Source: JABDJZ01 sp047619685
GTDB lineage: Bacteria > Bacteroidota > Rhodothermia > Rhodothermales > UBA10348
DNA: 64,000 bases
Reading direction: 5' to 3'
Assembly (NCBI GenBank): GCA_047619685.1
Contig: JBLHLC010000007.1
Coordinates: forward strand, 61,177 to 125,176
Below are positions 32,285 to 41,199 of the stretch, piece by piece. The position numbers and the translations under genes are program-made. The first letter of the stretch is position 1. Every line of letters starts with the position of its first letter. The notes under the pieces are model-generated. The model had not been told where the DNA came from. It made no database searches and worked only from the letters and a program-made list of their open reading frames with translations.

Positions 32285-33660
32285 CAACCACTTAGGCTTA
32301 CCAGGACCCAACTCATCGAGTACCTGGTCAGCCACGGATATGTCGTAGTGGCGACTCCGAACAAGGACCAGGTTGATGCAGTGAACCAGAGCCAAGTGAC
32401 TGCCGATATCCTGCTCACCAACCTGGCAGATCTGCAGTTTACCAAGGCCTTCGCCAGCCAGATGGACAACGTGGACGCCGATAGAGTCTGCGTCATGGGT
32501 TGGGCCTGGGGGGCTATGCCCGCCCTGGCGTTAAGCTTCACCGATCCGAATATATCCGGGATGGTCAGCCTTGACGGCGGTCAGCGGTTCCAGGGCCAAC
32601 GCCAGGTCGTCCAGTCGCTGGGCTTCTTTCAGGCGGCAAAATTGACTACACCAACCATTCACTTTGAGACGACCAACATCCCTGCTCCTCAGGCGGTTGA
32701 CTATACATTTCACGACGATGTGAAATACGCTGACGCGCACCACTACAAGCTGCACGATGCCTGGTGGTTCAGCATGTCGAGCTATTTCAACATCGTGCAC
32801 GGCAAGGGCGTAAACGACGCTACCCGTTTCTACTACGAGACGATTGATCGCAACCACGATTTCGTCATGGAGCGAACACGGTCTTTCCTGGACCTGTACG
32901 TAGCTGGGGACGCGAGCGCACGCTCAGAGGTCATGTCCGACGCTCCCGACGGCATCCGCGCGGAGAATCGGAGGACGGAAGGCATCACGCCGCCGCCCAC
33001 CGAGGCCCATTTCACCCGCCTTTTCAACAGTGACGCCGAAGCCGCCGTTGCCCTTTGGAACCGGGTCAAGGAGCGGGACCCGAATTACGTCATTGCGCAG
33101 GCTGCCACCCTCAACGCGCTTGGTTACGCCCTGATTGGGCAAGGTGACACCGAATCGGCTCTGCTGGCGCTCAAGCTGCAGGCTGAGACCTACTACTGGA
33201 TGGCCATGGGATAGTCTTGGAGAGGGGTACATGGCCAACGGCGATGATGACCTCGCCATTGAGGCATTCCTGAAGTCGCTGTCGCTGAATCCGCCGCAGA
33301 TCGTTAAGGACAACTCGATCTCTCTGCTGGGGCAACTTGGGCACGATCTTGAGTCGACCGAAGCTCTCTCGATCCCGCGCCGGGATTGCGAGTCTGGAGG
33401 GCGCCTACGATGTGCCTCAGGCCGGCGGAGCCAACCAGGTCTTCGATATCATCTGGGACGGCGGCAAATTGATGGCCAAGGCAAGCGGACAGCCAGACGT
33501 GGAGTTGGTGCCCAAGTCGGATCGGCTCTTTTGGGCATCGCAGGCAGGGCAAATGATTGGGATGACGATCGAGTTTGTTGAGGACAGCCGCCAGGTTGAA
33601 ATGCAGGTCAGCACCCCGCAGTCAAGCCAGCCCGTCACCGCGGCGAGGGTATCACTATGA
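32285..33660 (+). pseudogene. Alpha/beta hydrolase (dienelactone-hydrolase-like) with TPR tail, truncated and frameshifted
   Basis: The reading starts abruptly after the VPS10 stop (TRTQLIEYLVSHGYVVVATP), so the N-terminus is missing. The hydrolase part continues to YYWMAMG and a stop near 33214, where the nucleophile elbow reads MGWAWGAMP: the expected serine is alanine. A frameshift near 33210 leads to TPR-like WDSLGEGYMANGDDDLAIEA, then a second shift near 33365 leads to ASLEGAYDVPQAGGANQVFD and a beta-rich end (VEMQVSTPQSSQ). Truncation, lost nucleophile and two shifts mark it as decayed. Similar secreted hydrolase-TPR proteins with a C-terminal DUF3471-like domain are frequent in this group. 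Confidence 0.8.
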
Positions 33661-34277
33661 ACCGGACCATCCAATCCGCGCCGAATATCTCGGGTGCCAG
33701 AGGCGCCGGCCGAATCCACTGCTGGACGCTTCTCGCAATCATGACGCTGTCCGTGGCCGACGCAACCGCGCAGCTTCGCAAGAACGATCAGAAGTACGCA
33801 GCCCAGTCAGCGCCGGCTTTCGACGACCCCACCCGCGTTTCTCCCAATCGAAGCACCGAGGGGCGGCTGGCCGGAGGCGATATCACGATCGAATGGGGAG
33901 CCCCGCATGTTCGCGGGCGTCAGGTGAGCGGGGGACTCGTATCGACCTACAAAGTCTGGCGGACGGGCGCCAACGAAGCCACCGTGATCCACTTCCCACA
34001 GGACGTGGTGGTTGAAGGCGAACCCTTGGCGGCTGGCACCTACAGCCTGTTCACGATCGGGGGGAAGAAGGCATGGACCATCATCTTCAATGCAGACGCC
34101 CAGCAGTAGGGAGCCTTCACTTACAACATGGGCGACGACGTTCTCCCGGTAAAAGTGCCGCCCGGAGTGGGCGCTGAGTCTGTGGAGGAACTGACGTTTT
34201 CGTTCGAGAACGGCACGGGCTCGGAGGCAGATGTCCTGCTGACTTGGGGGACTGTTGAGGCCAGATTCCATGAATAG
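33657..34277 (+). pseudogene. DUF2911 protein with an in-frame TAG replacing a conserved Trp
   Basis: An exported protein of the DUF2911 family: signal-like segment (CWTLLAIMTLSVADATAQ), DITIEWGAPHVRGR, YKVWRTGANEATVIHFPQDV, GTYSLFTIGGKKAWTIIFN. After ADAQQ comes TAG at 34107-34109, and the same frame goes on GAFTYNMGDDVLPVKVPPGV to VLLTWGTVEARFHE and a stop at 34275-34277. Homologues read W-G-A-x-x-Y at this point, so a single G-to-A change turned TGG into TAG. The start overlaps the end of the hydrolase pseudogene by four bases. Function of the family is unknown; the truncated protein would lose its last strands. Confidence 0.85.
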
Positions 34278-34305
34278 CAAGAAGTGGGGCTTGTTATGCG
34301 GTGCT

Positions 34306-34521
34306 CTATTGCCAGGTCACGCGAAGCAACGGCGCCTTGCTGGACGAGCCCTCGTAGGATTCAGCCGTGCGTTCTCCGGAGCCCGTAATAATGAAGGCCA
34401 TGGAATTGCCGCTTCCCCAACCTGAACGGTTGACGATCTCCTGAACCAGCGCTTTCAAATCGGGCGTCTCCTGGTCTGATCCGGCCGGACCACTTTCCAT
34501 AGCTGTCAGAAGATCCGACAA
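34306..34521 (-). pseudogene. C-terminal remnant of a large extracellular protein
   Basis: The minus-strand frame holds GPAGSDQETPDLKALVQEIV, then NRSGWGSGNSMAFIITGSGE and SSKAPLLRVTW, a domain that usually closes big marine surface or cadherin-like proteins. No signal peptide or other domain precedes it, and the frame opens only about 20 residues before, so it is the leftover 3' end of a deleted gene. Function unknown. Confidence 0.5.
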
Positions 34522-34589
34522 CGATGGCCAGTAGCGTTTAAGTCATGTCTCGAGAACGAACGTGCGGACGCACGCCGTCTCCCAAATGC

Positions 34590-34625
34590 AAAGAGGGCCC
34601 GCGGCGCGAAGCCGGGGTCCTCTTT
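34590..34625 (-). terminator. Strong hairpin terminator at the end of the 34.6-41 kb operon
   Basis: On the minus strand AAAGAGGACCCCGGC, a TTCGC loop and GCCGCGGGCCCTCTTT form a long stem with one bulge, followed by TTTGCATTTG. It sits 22 bp past the stop of the 24-residue ORF and would end the minus-strand operon that starts near 41049. Confidence 0.8.
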
Positions 34626-34646
34626 CTAGAATCCCTGAGCGGACGC

Positions 34647-34721
34647 CTATCCGCGGGGAAACTGTTGACGTATGGATATTTCTACGGCAGTCATCTTGTT
34701 GATGGGCGTGCACCATAGCAT
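34647..34721 (-). CDS. Possible 24-residue peptide ORF between DUF2461 gene and terminator
   Basis: With AGGAGA four bases before its ATG, this ORF would encode MLWCTPINKMTAVEISIRQQ plus FPRG. It starts 33 bp after the DUF2461 stop and ends before a strong terminator, so it would be the last gene of the operon. No family is recognised. The alternative is a short non-coding 3' end; a GCGGA/TCCGC hairpin overlaps the stop region. Translation is not proven. Confidence 0.35.
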   Translation of the reverse strand: MLWCTPINKMTAVEISIRQQFPRG

Positions 34722-34753
34722 TCTCCTCATGTATCGGCAAGAAACCGACCGCC

Positions 34754-35404
34754 TTAAGCCCCAGTCAGGATTTCGCTCATGTAGTTGAAAAACGGCCGCA
34801 CCGCCTGGAAGCTGAACACGACTTCGTCCAGAAAATCAGCCGATGTCGTGTCCTGGGGCGAGATCGTTCTGTTGTAGATGAACTGTTTGTACCGCAGCTG
34901 GTCGATGTGCGGGTGGTCCTGGCGATAACCCTTCGGCGCTGTCTTGACCGCGCTGCCCTTCATGTCTCCAAAGAGGTCCTGGATCTGCGACGCATGGCAC
35001 GCCTCTCTGAATCGCTCTGGGTCATCGTCGATGTTGGACCTAATGGTGGCAAGGTCGGCGGAGTTCGGACCCCAAAATCCAGCACCGATGGTGGTCTGTT
35101 CCGCTGTGAACCTGACCATGTAGCCGCCGCGCAGGTGGGGTTTTTGGCGCGAAAGGGAAATCCCCAACCGCGCGTGATAGGGGGCCGCATCTTTTGCGAA
35201 CCGGACGTCTCGATAGATCCGAAACAAGCGCGACTGCTGGATGATATCGAGCTGATTCATTCGACCCGCCAAGGCTTCCATAAACGCTTTCGCGTCGGCA
35301 TTTGCCGCATCATACCGGCCTTTGTTGGCCGCAAACCACTCGCGGTTGTTGTTCTGGCCGAGGTCGGTGAGGAATTCCAGGCTCGCGGGCTGGATCTGGC
35401 TCAT
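34754..35404 (-). CDS. DUF2461 (TIGR02453) family protein
   Basis: A 216-residue cytoplasmic protein matching the DUF2461 family: the N-terminal motif SLEFLTDLGQNNNREWFAAN followed by KGRYDAANADAKAFMEAL, the central RIYRDVRFAKDAAPYHARLG and GGYMVRFTAEQTTIGAGFWG, and KGYRQDHPHIDQLRYKQFI. Length fits the family (about 220 residues). The biochemical role is unknown. It follows the metallophosphoesterase by 9 bp in the minus-strand operon. Confidence 0.93.
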   Translation of the reverse strand: MSQIQPASLEFLTDLGQNNNREWFAANKGRYDAANADAKAFMEALAGRMNQLDIIQQSRLFRIYRDVRFAKDAAPYHARLGISLSRQKPHLRGGYMVRFTAEQTTIGAGFWGPNSADLATIRSNIDDDPERFREACHASQIQDLFGDMKGSAVKTAPKGYRQDHPHIDQLRYKQFIYNRTISPQDTTSADFLDEVVFSFQAVRPFFNYMSEILTGA

Positions 35405-35413
35405 GTGGTTGTC

Positions 35414-36022
35414 CTAGTTGGTCGGCTGTCCTTCGCTCGCAAAAGGGGCCGGGATATTGGCGGCCGCCAACTCCATGGCGGCCTCAAGCAGGATGGGTTC
35501 GCATGTATACGCGGAGTCGAATCGGTCCCGAATCCCGTACAGGTTGTCGATGCCAACGTCAATGCGGCCGGGTGGATTGTGGAGGGTACCGTGGTGATGC
35601 CCATGAATTGACACCAGCAGGAGGAGGTCACGGTAGGGGACCTCGACGGGGTAGTGCGACAGGAAGACGTGCATTGGCCCCACGCGGAATTGGACGGCGT
35701 CCCGAACCGAATCGAACAGCTCCACCACGCGTGGCATACGGTCCGGCTCATCATGATTCCCGACGATCCAGTGCATCTCTCCCACGGCGGCCCTCAGAGG
35801 CCGAAGGAGCTCAAAGACCTCGTCCCGTTTCGAGCCAATTTTGAAGGTCAGGTCCCCCAGGAAATAGAGCGTGTCCTTGGGGCCCACTACTTCGAGCGTC
35901 CTCTCTACAATGCCCGCAGTCATCCCTTCGACATCCTCAAAAAGCTCCAGCCGGTTAGGGCAATAGGTGAGGATGTTGCGATGGTTCAGATGCCAATCGC
36001 TGACTACGTAGGTGTTGGGCAT
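35414..36022 (-). CDS. Calcineurin-like metallophosphoesterase
   Basis: A 202-residue phosphoesterase. The metal-binding motifs are in order: VVSDWHLNHRNIL (D-x-H), LYFLGDLTFK (GD), IVGNHDEPDR (GNHD), VFLSHYPVEV (H) and SIHGHHHGTLHNPPG (GHxH). This small subclass resembles YfcE-type and phage-like phosphodiesterases acting on nucleotides or nucleic acid ends. I chose the ATG at 36022, one base after the S9 peptidase stop; the frame is open further but runs through the peptidase gene on the same strand. It is part of the long minus-strand operon. Confidence 0.92.
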   Translation of the reverse strand: MPNTYVVSDWHLNHRNILTYCPNRLELFEDVEGMTAGIVERTLEVVGPKDTLYFLGDLTFKIGSKRDEVFELLRPLRAAVGEMHWIVGNHDEPDRMPRVVELFDSVRDAVQFRVGPMHVFLSHYPVEVPYRDLLLLVSIHGHHHGTLHNPPGRIDVGIDNLYGIRDRFDSAYTCEPILLEAAMELAAANIPAPFASEGQPTN

Positions 36023-36023
36023 G

Positions 36024-38084
36024 CTACTCCGTCGCAGGCTTCTTTTCGGTCGATGTGGCCGGCGCGTCCCAGGCCTTCCACTTCGTCCCCTGAACGTGTT
36101 CGTGGATCCACCGGATCTCCTCGACGTCGCGGGTCCGCTGATGTCGTGGCTCTCGGAACCCATGCGGCTCCCGGGGAAACCGGATGTACCGGACCGGGGC
36201 ATTTCCGGCATCCCGGATGGCCGTGAAGAACATCATGCTTTGGGGCTCGGTGTCGGTGGTATCGTTCATCCCATGGAGAATGAGGGTGGGCGTCTGCACC
36301 TTGTGGGCGTGGGTGAGTGCGGACCGCTCGCGCCAGAACTCGGCATTCTCCCATGGCGAGCCACCCAGGTACCAGAGTTTGACGTCGTAGTTGAATCCTG
36401 GCCCGTATTCGGAAGTCCAGTCCGACACCATGGCGCCCACCGAAGCCGCCTTGAAGCGGTTGGTCTGGGTGATGGTCCAGCCGCCAAGAATGCCCCCATA
36501 ACTCCAGCCCCGAACCGCCAACTTGGCCGGGTCGGCGATGCCGTCCTCAATGACTTTGTCCACACCTGTCATGAGATCCTGGTAGTCGCCGCCGCCCAGG
36601 TCTCCCATGTTGCCACGAAGCAGTTCGTCATCGTAACCGCTGGATCCTCGCACGTTGGGCATCAACTGGGCGTACCCGAGTCCGCCCCACACGTGGTCCC
36701 TGTAGCTGAATTGATTCGTAAATACGCCCGCGGGCCCGCCGTGGATGTGGAGCAGGAGGGGGGCCGGTCCGTCCTCCTGATTTGCCGGCAACAAGAGCCG
36801 GCCTTCAATCTCCGTCCCGTCCGTGCTGGACCACTGGATTAAGGAAGACGTCGCCAGAAGCAAGCTGTCTCTCACGAGCGGATTGAGGTCGGTCAGGCGT
36901 GTCGGGCTCAGGCGTGCGGTTGGAGAGGAGTAGAGGTCGGGCGCCACCTCGGTGGACGAATACCGGTAGGCCATCCGGCTGAGATCCTTGGAGAACGCCA
37001 TCACGTCCAGACTGCCTGTCACGTCGGTCAGTGGCACGACGGCGCCAGATGCCACGTCCAGCGAGTACAGGTTTCGATTTGTCCGGTAGAGTCCGTCGAA
37101 CAGGATAGTCGCCCCGTCCGGAGTGAATGCGTAGGTGCCGATGTTGCCCGTGAACCCGCCAGACAGGAGGCGCGTGCTACCCGACGCCAAGTCTCGTAGC
37201 CAGATCTTGCTGTTACGCAGTTCCCAGGATGCCGTGTCAGCAGCCGTAAAGGTCAGCCCTTGTGAATCGGGAGTCCAGATCAGTCCTCCCTCCGGGGCCG
37301 CATTTCGTGTCACGCGCGTCAATGACGAGTCGCCGACCGAGTAGAGGTGGACCTCCGACAGATTGCCCTGGTTGCGGAGGTTTTCGCCGCGGACGGTGAC
37401 TGCCACGTGACGACCATCGGGCGATGGACTGATTGCTCCGATCCGAACCGAGTCTTGCGTGAGCCGGGTGATCTTGCCGTCGGGCAACGCGGCCATCCAC
37501 AGGCTCTGCCAGCGGCCCTCAGCCTGTCCATTCGGACCCTCGTCCACGATGATGGCATCGTTGCCGTTCGCGTGCTCCTTCTCTTCGGCCGCAGAACGTG
37601 CATTGTTGGCCACAAAAAAGACGGACTTGCCGTCGGGTGCCCAGCGGTAGGCCCCCACGGCCTCCTTGTGTTTGGTCAACTGCTGGGCCTCTCCGCCCGC
37701 CATGCGCAGCGTGAAGAGTTGCGCCTTCTTGTCAACGGTTCGCTTCAGGGCCAGGAAGGTCCCGTCTGGCGAGAGGCGCAGGTCCGTCCCGCCGTCCTTG
37801 CCCAGAAAAGGGTACGATTCGCCGCTGTCGGCGGGTACGAAGTGCCACTTGGTGTTGCGCTTGTTGGCATCCCAATCCAGCTCGGAAACACCGTAGAGGA
37901 CACCCGATCCGTCGGGTGACATCAGGGCAGACGACAAGGTCTTCATCCTCAGGCCGTCGTCCGTGGTCATCGGTCGGCGCGGGCTTGGGTCCTGCCCGGA
38001 ACTCGTGGTGGCGGTCAGGACGCAGCTGAAGGCGACAACCAAAAAGCAGGAGAGGCCTCGAACGGCAAAACGGACGTAGGGCAT
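36024..38084 (-). CDS. S9-family prolyl-oligopeptidase/acylaminoacyl-peptidase-like enzyme
   Basis: A protein of about 686 residues with a signal peptide (LSCFLVVAFSCVLTATTSSG). An N-terminal WD40-like propeller (repeats such as DLRLSPDGTFLAL, YRWAPDGKSVFFVA, AISPSPDGRHVAVTV) precedes the alpha/beta hydrolase. The triad is in RGWSYGGILGGW (Ser), LHGMNDTTDTEPQ (Asp) and FPREPHGFREPRH (His). It cleaves short peptides after export. The ATG at 38084 gives a proper signal; an upstream in-frame start would overlap the hydrolase gene. It lies 28 bp behind the alpha/beta hydrolase gene and one base before the metallophosphoesterase start. Confidence 0.94.
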   Translation of the reverse strand: MPYVRFAVRGLSCFLVVAFSCVLTATTSSGQDPSPRRPMTTDDGLRMKTLSSALMSPDGSGVLYGVSELDWDANKRNTKWHFVPADSGESYPFLGKDGGTDLRLSPDGTFLALKRTVDKKAQLFTLRMAGGEAQQLTKHKEAVGAYRWAPDGKSVFFVANNARSAAEEKEHANGNDAIIVDEGPNGQAEGRWQSLWMAALPDGKITRLTQDSVRIGAISPSPDGRHVAVTVRGENLRNQGNLSEVHLYSVGDSSLTRVTRNAAPEGGLIWTPDSQGLTFTAADTASWELRNSKIWLRDLASGSTRLLSGGFTGNIGTYAFTPDGATILFDGLYRTNRNLYSLDVASGAVVPLTDVTGSLDVMAFSKDLSRMAYRYSSTEVAPDLYSSPTARLSPTRLTDLNPLVRDSLLLATSSLIQWSSTDGTEIEGRLLLPANQEDGPAPLLLHIHGGPAGVFTNQFSYRDHVWGGLGYAQLMPNVRGSSGYDDELLRGNMGDLGGGDYQDLMTGVDKVIEDGIADPAKLAVRGWSYGGILGGWTITQTNRFKAASVGAMVSDWTSEYGPGFNYDVKLWYLGGSPWENAEFWRERSALTHAHKVQTPTLILHGMNDTTDTEPQSMMFFTAIRDAGNAPVRYIRFPREPHGFREPRHQRTRDVEEIRWIHEHVQGTKWKAWDAPATSTEKKPATE

Positions 38085-38112
38085 GGCAGACCGGTGGCTT
38101 GGAGCCCGGAAT

Positions 38113-39009
38113 CTAAGCGACCCCTGCCGTAGCGTCTTCTGCCGGTACATGTTTGGCGACAAACTCCACAATTACCCGATGCACGGACCGGGAGTAGAGT
38201 ATCCTGTTATGGCCCAAACGCGCGGTCTCCACCAACTCGGCACCCGTCTCTGCATGGACCGCTTCTGCGTCGGAAAAAGGCACGATGGTGTCTCCTTGGT
38301 CATGCACGAGGAGGGTCGGGACGCCGGCCGCGCGGACGCCGTTGACCGTGGAGAAGCGGTCGATGGGGGCGCCACCAATTTTCTCCAACCGCTGATCCAG
38401 CCGGCGCTTGACGCGGGGTCCGATGCCAAACTGATCTGCGAAGCGTTGCGTCACGCCTTGCAGTTCGTTGGCGCCAGCCACCAGGACGAGGGCCTCGATG
38501 TTGGGCGAAGGCTCCAGAGTTGGAGCGCCGCTGGCGGCAATCACACACATGGATGCACCAAAGGAGTGACCCACAAGCGCAGTACGACCAAATCGATCCG
38601 CAATTCCCACCGCAAGGCCCGCGGCATGGTCAGAAGTGAGTTGGGTGCCGGCCGACTCACCGTGACCGGGGAAGTCAAACGCAACGACGCGAAAGCCGGC
38701 ACCCCGCAGAGGCTCGACGAGGCTCGTCATGTACAAGGACATCGAGGTCCAGCCGTGAACCAGAACAACGGTCCTGGTCTCTCCGCCCGTTTCCCAGATC
38801 CACGTAGCGATACCGTCATGGATTTCTTGCCGCGCGGTGTCCATCACCGCGAGGGCCGACTCGAGTCGGGCCCCCGAAATACGCACCTTTCGTCCGCCAA
38901 TCGGAGTCGTGAACAGACGGAAGGCGGCCTTGGCGGCCATGCCCTCCGAAAAGAAGGACAGGACGGAAAAGGCGGCGGCAACAAGACGTCGAAGCGGCTC
39001 TGGAATCAC
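38113..39009 (-). CDS. Alpha/beta-fold hydrolase
   Basis: A 298-residue hydrolase with the usual blocks: VVLVHGWTSMSLYMTSL (oxyanion), VVAFDFPGHGESAG, nucleophile Ser149 in LVGHSFGAS, acid in LLVHDQGDTIVPF and His in ARLGHNRIL. The N-terminal hydrophobic stretch (LRRLVAAAFSVLSFF) could be a membrane anchor or lid. Esterase or lipase activity is likely; the substrate is unknown. Its start overlaps the stop of the ABC1 kinase gene by four bases, so it is translationally coupled to it. Confidence 0.9.
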   Translation of the reverse strand: MIPEPLRRLVAAAFSVLSFFSEGMAAKAAFRLFTTPIGGRKVRISGARLESALAVMDTARQEIHDGIATWIWETGGETRTVVLVHGWTSMSLYMTSLVEPLRGAGFRVVAFDFPGHGESAGTQLTSDHAAGLAVGIADRFGRTALVGHSFGASMCVIAASGAPTLEPSPNIEALVLVAGANELQGVTQRFADQFGIGPRVKRRLDQRLEKIGGAPIDRFSTVNGVRAAGVPTLLVHDQGDTIVPFSDAEAVHAETGAELVETARLGHNRILYSRSVHRVIVEFVAKHVPAEDATAGVA

Positions 39010-40349
39010 GCCGCCCTGGCCTCTATCCCGTCGATAGCGTCGTTGATGGTCGCGAGCGCGCGCACCGTCGAGACCTTTGCCTTGAGCCGTGTGAGCATGC
39101 TGAGGAGCCCAAAGACCACGCGGTTCACAAAGACGAAATGCGGACTGCCGATGACCTCGCGCTCCCGAAATGCCATGGCCTCCATTCCAAATTTGCGGAC
39201 CATCTCGCCAAAAGCCGGATCACCGAAATCAAACTGCTCGGACCGGTAGGGAAGGACGATCAGGTCACCCATTCTGAGGAAGAAGTCGAAGACCTTGGTG
39301 CGGAGTTCGGCGTCGTGTGTCGGGCTTAGGATCTCAAGTCTGGTGTAGAGCTTCTCAAGTTGCTCTTGATCCTGGTTGAGGTGTCCCCGGAAAACCCGCA
39401 GGAAGTCGTTCATGAACTCCTCCGGCAACGTCTTGACGCAGCCGAAATCAATCAGGCCAAGTTTGCCGGAGGATTGAAACAGAAAATTGCCGGGGTGGAA
39501 GTCCGCGTGGATGGTCCGGTGTCCGGAGACTATCTGGCTATGGGAGAAATCAAACAGCAGTTGGCCGAAGTGATTCCGCTCCGCCTCCGCGGGTTCTCGA
39601 TCCATGAACTCCTGAATATGGACGCCTTCCAGGAAGGTCATTGTCAGGACATTTCCGGAACTGAGTTCGGGAATCAGCCGGGGAGTCGAGATCTGGGCGT
39701 TGTTGTATTGGGCGGCGAAGAATTCCATGTTGCGCCCTTCGTTCTCATAGTCGGTCTCCAGGAGCATCATGCTCCGAATTTCCTCGATGAACGGCTCCAC
39801 ATTTCCCTTCACCACCCGAGATGCCAGCCCCCGCGCTATCCGCAGGTCGGCGTCAATGGTGTCCCTGACGTTGGGGTATTGAATCTTGACGGCGGCCACG
39901 CGGCCATCCTTGAGGACAGCCCGGTGTACCTGGCCAATGCTGGCCGCAGCTACGGCAACAGGGTCAAATTCGGCAAAAAGTTCGGAGGCGGGTGCCCCCA
40001 ACCCCTGACGAATGCGCCTCAGAACCAGGGCCTGGCCCATCGCGGGAACGCTGTACTGAGCCTGGCTCATGACCTCAATGAACTCCTCCGGTATGATGCC
40101 GGGATCCATGCTTATCCCCTGGGCAAACTTCAGCGCGGTCCCTCGAAGCCGCGTGAGCTCCTTGAAGATGTCCCGTGCGTTCTCACTGTGGAGTTGCTTG
40201 CGGGAGTCCTCCAGTGATTCGCTGGTTGTCACGCGACGAGCCAGGTACTTCGCGTAATTCGCGCCGACTTTCATCCCGGCTTTCGCCGCGATTGCCGTCC
40301 GCTTCAGCGGAGTCGAAGGGAACTCCTCGGGCAAATCTTTATCAGGCAT
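39006..40349 (-). CDS. ABC1/AarF/UbiB-family atypical kinase
   Basis: A 447-residue protein of the ABC1/UbiB protein-kinase-like family, which supports quinone or lipid metabolism through ATP hydrolysis. Motifs: the N-terminal LRGTALKFAQGISMD (the KxGQ motif, here K-F-A-Q), the Ala-rich loop AVAAASIGQVHRAVL, the lysine in AAVKIQYPNV, ExD-type Glu in LLETDYENEGRN, catalytic HADFHPGNFLF and the metal-binding LIDFGCVK. It overlaps the upstream TetR-like gene by eight bases and the hydrolase by four, so the three genes form a tight unit. Confidence 0.94.
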   Translation of the reverse strand: MPDKDLPEEFPSTPLKRTAIAAKAGMKVGANYAKYLARRVTTSESLEDSRKQLHSENARDIFKELTRLRGTALKFAQGISMDPGIIPEEFIEVMSQAQYSVPAMGQALVLRRIRQGLGAPASELFAEFDPVAVAAASIGQVHRAVLKDGRVAAVKIQYPNVRDTIDADLRIARGLASRVVKGNVEPFIEEIRSMMLLETDYENEGRNMEFFAAQYNNAQISTPRLIPELSSGNVLTMTFLEGVHIQEFMDREPAEAERNHFGQLLFDFSHSQIVSGHRTIHADFHPGNFLFQSSGKLGLIDFGCVKTLPEEFMNDFLRVFRGHLNQDQEQLEKLYTRLEILSPTHDAELRTKVFDFFLRMGDLIVLPYRSEQFDFGDPAFGEMVRKFGMEAMAFREREVIGSPHFVFVNRVVFGLLSMLTRLKAKVSTVRALATINDAIDGIEARAA

Positions 40350-41049
40350 CGGCGGGCGCGGGCTTGCCAGCCTCTTGGGATTCGTCGTCTGAATGCTCTC
40401 GGCCGAATAGCCAGTCGCTTACAAACGGGATGCGCGGCAGATAACCGGCTTCAACGGCGTATCGGACCACATCGACGCCTTTGTTTGCCGTCTGATTGGA
40501 CGCGATCTCGCTGTAGAACCGAACCGTCTTATCCAGCAGGGCAGTCGAACGTTGGCGATCCTCGCTGTCGTCTTCAAGCCAACTGTTCAACAGTCTGAGA
40601 AATGCCTCGACGGTTACGAAACGAACTGGAGCAGCAATCAGGAGCACGGAGTTAACGGCGGGTACGTCATCCGAGTCCAAGAGGCGGCCCAGCGCCGATC
40701 CCAAGGCGGCTCTGAACGGGCTTCCCAGTTGCCCGGCCAGCCCGGAGAACGTGGCATGCGTGAAGGCCGAACGTTCCTCCAGCAGATCGAGCATCACAAA
40801 TGAGAAGGCGCCAATGCGCTCTTCGACGTTTGGGGGCTGGAGTTCTGCAACCGTCTCCTCGCACCGGACAACCAGGCCCGCGTAGTACCGCACTAGCGGC
40901 GCGTCTACCGTACCGAACTCTGAATGCAATTTGGCCTGATCGATCCCGGTAAGACCCGCCAATTCCTCGAAATTCGGTGCGCGCCCGGACTCGACGAAGA
41001 AATCGGCCGCAGCCCCGGCGGCCAGCGAAATGTCTATGGGGTTCTCCAT
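40342..41049 (-). CDS. TetR-like transcriptional regulator
   Basis: A 235-residue protein. The N-terminus (ISLAAGAAADFFVESGRAPN, then FEELAGLTGIDQAKLHSEFG) looks like a TetR HTH in which the usual signature is degenerate; the rest is all-helical as in TetR ligand domains (ERIGAFSFVMLDLLEERSAF, LRLLNSWLEDDSEDRQRS). TetR-like proteins of this type often precede ABC1 kinases. It heads the minus-strand operon and overlaps the kinase gene by eight bases. The weak HTH makes DNA binding uncertain; it might act as a non-DNA-binding helical protein. Confidence 0.65.
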   Translation of the reverse strand: MENPIDISLAAGAAADFFVESGRAPNFEELAGLTGIDQAKLHSEFGTVDAPLVRYYAGLVVRCEETVAELQPPNVEERIGAFSFVMLDLLEERSAFTHATFSGLAGQLGSPFRAALGSALGRLLDSDDVPAVNSVLLIAAPVRFVTVEAFLRLLNSWLEDDSEDRQRSTALLDKTVRFYSEIASNQTANKGVDVVRYAVEAGYLPRIPFVSDWLFGREHSDDESQEAGKPAPADA

Positions 41050-41199
41050 GGGTGCTTAGACGGCAAAGTCCAAAGGGAGTTACCAAATCTGGAACGGGGA
41101 CACTAGTTCTCGATATTTTGCCGTCTTGTGGGATATTATGGGCGGTCGGCAGGTCTCCTGCCAAACGATGCCACCCCTAATCGAAAGTCCACGACGCGG

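Noticed and set aside
36205..36390. Small plus-strand frames inside the S9 peptidase
   Set aside because: No ribosome-binding site, no conserved pattern, and the peptidase triad covers the opposite strand.
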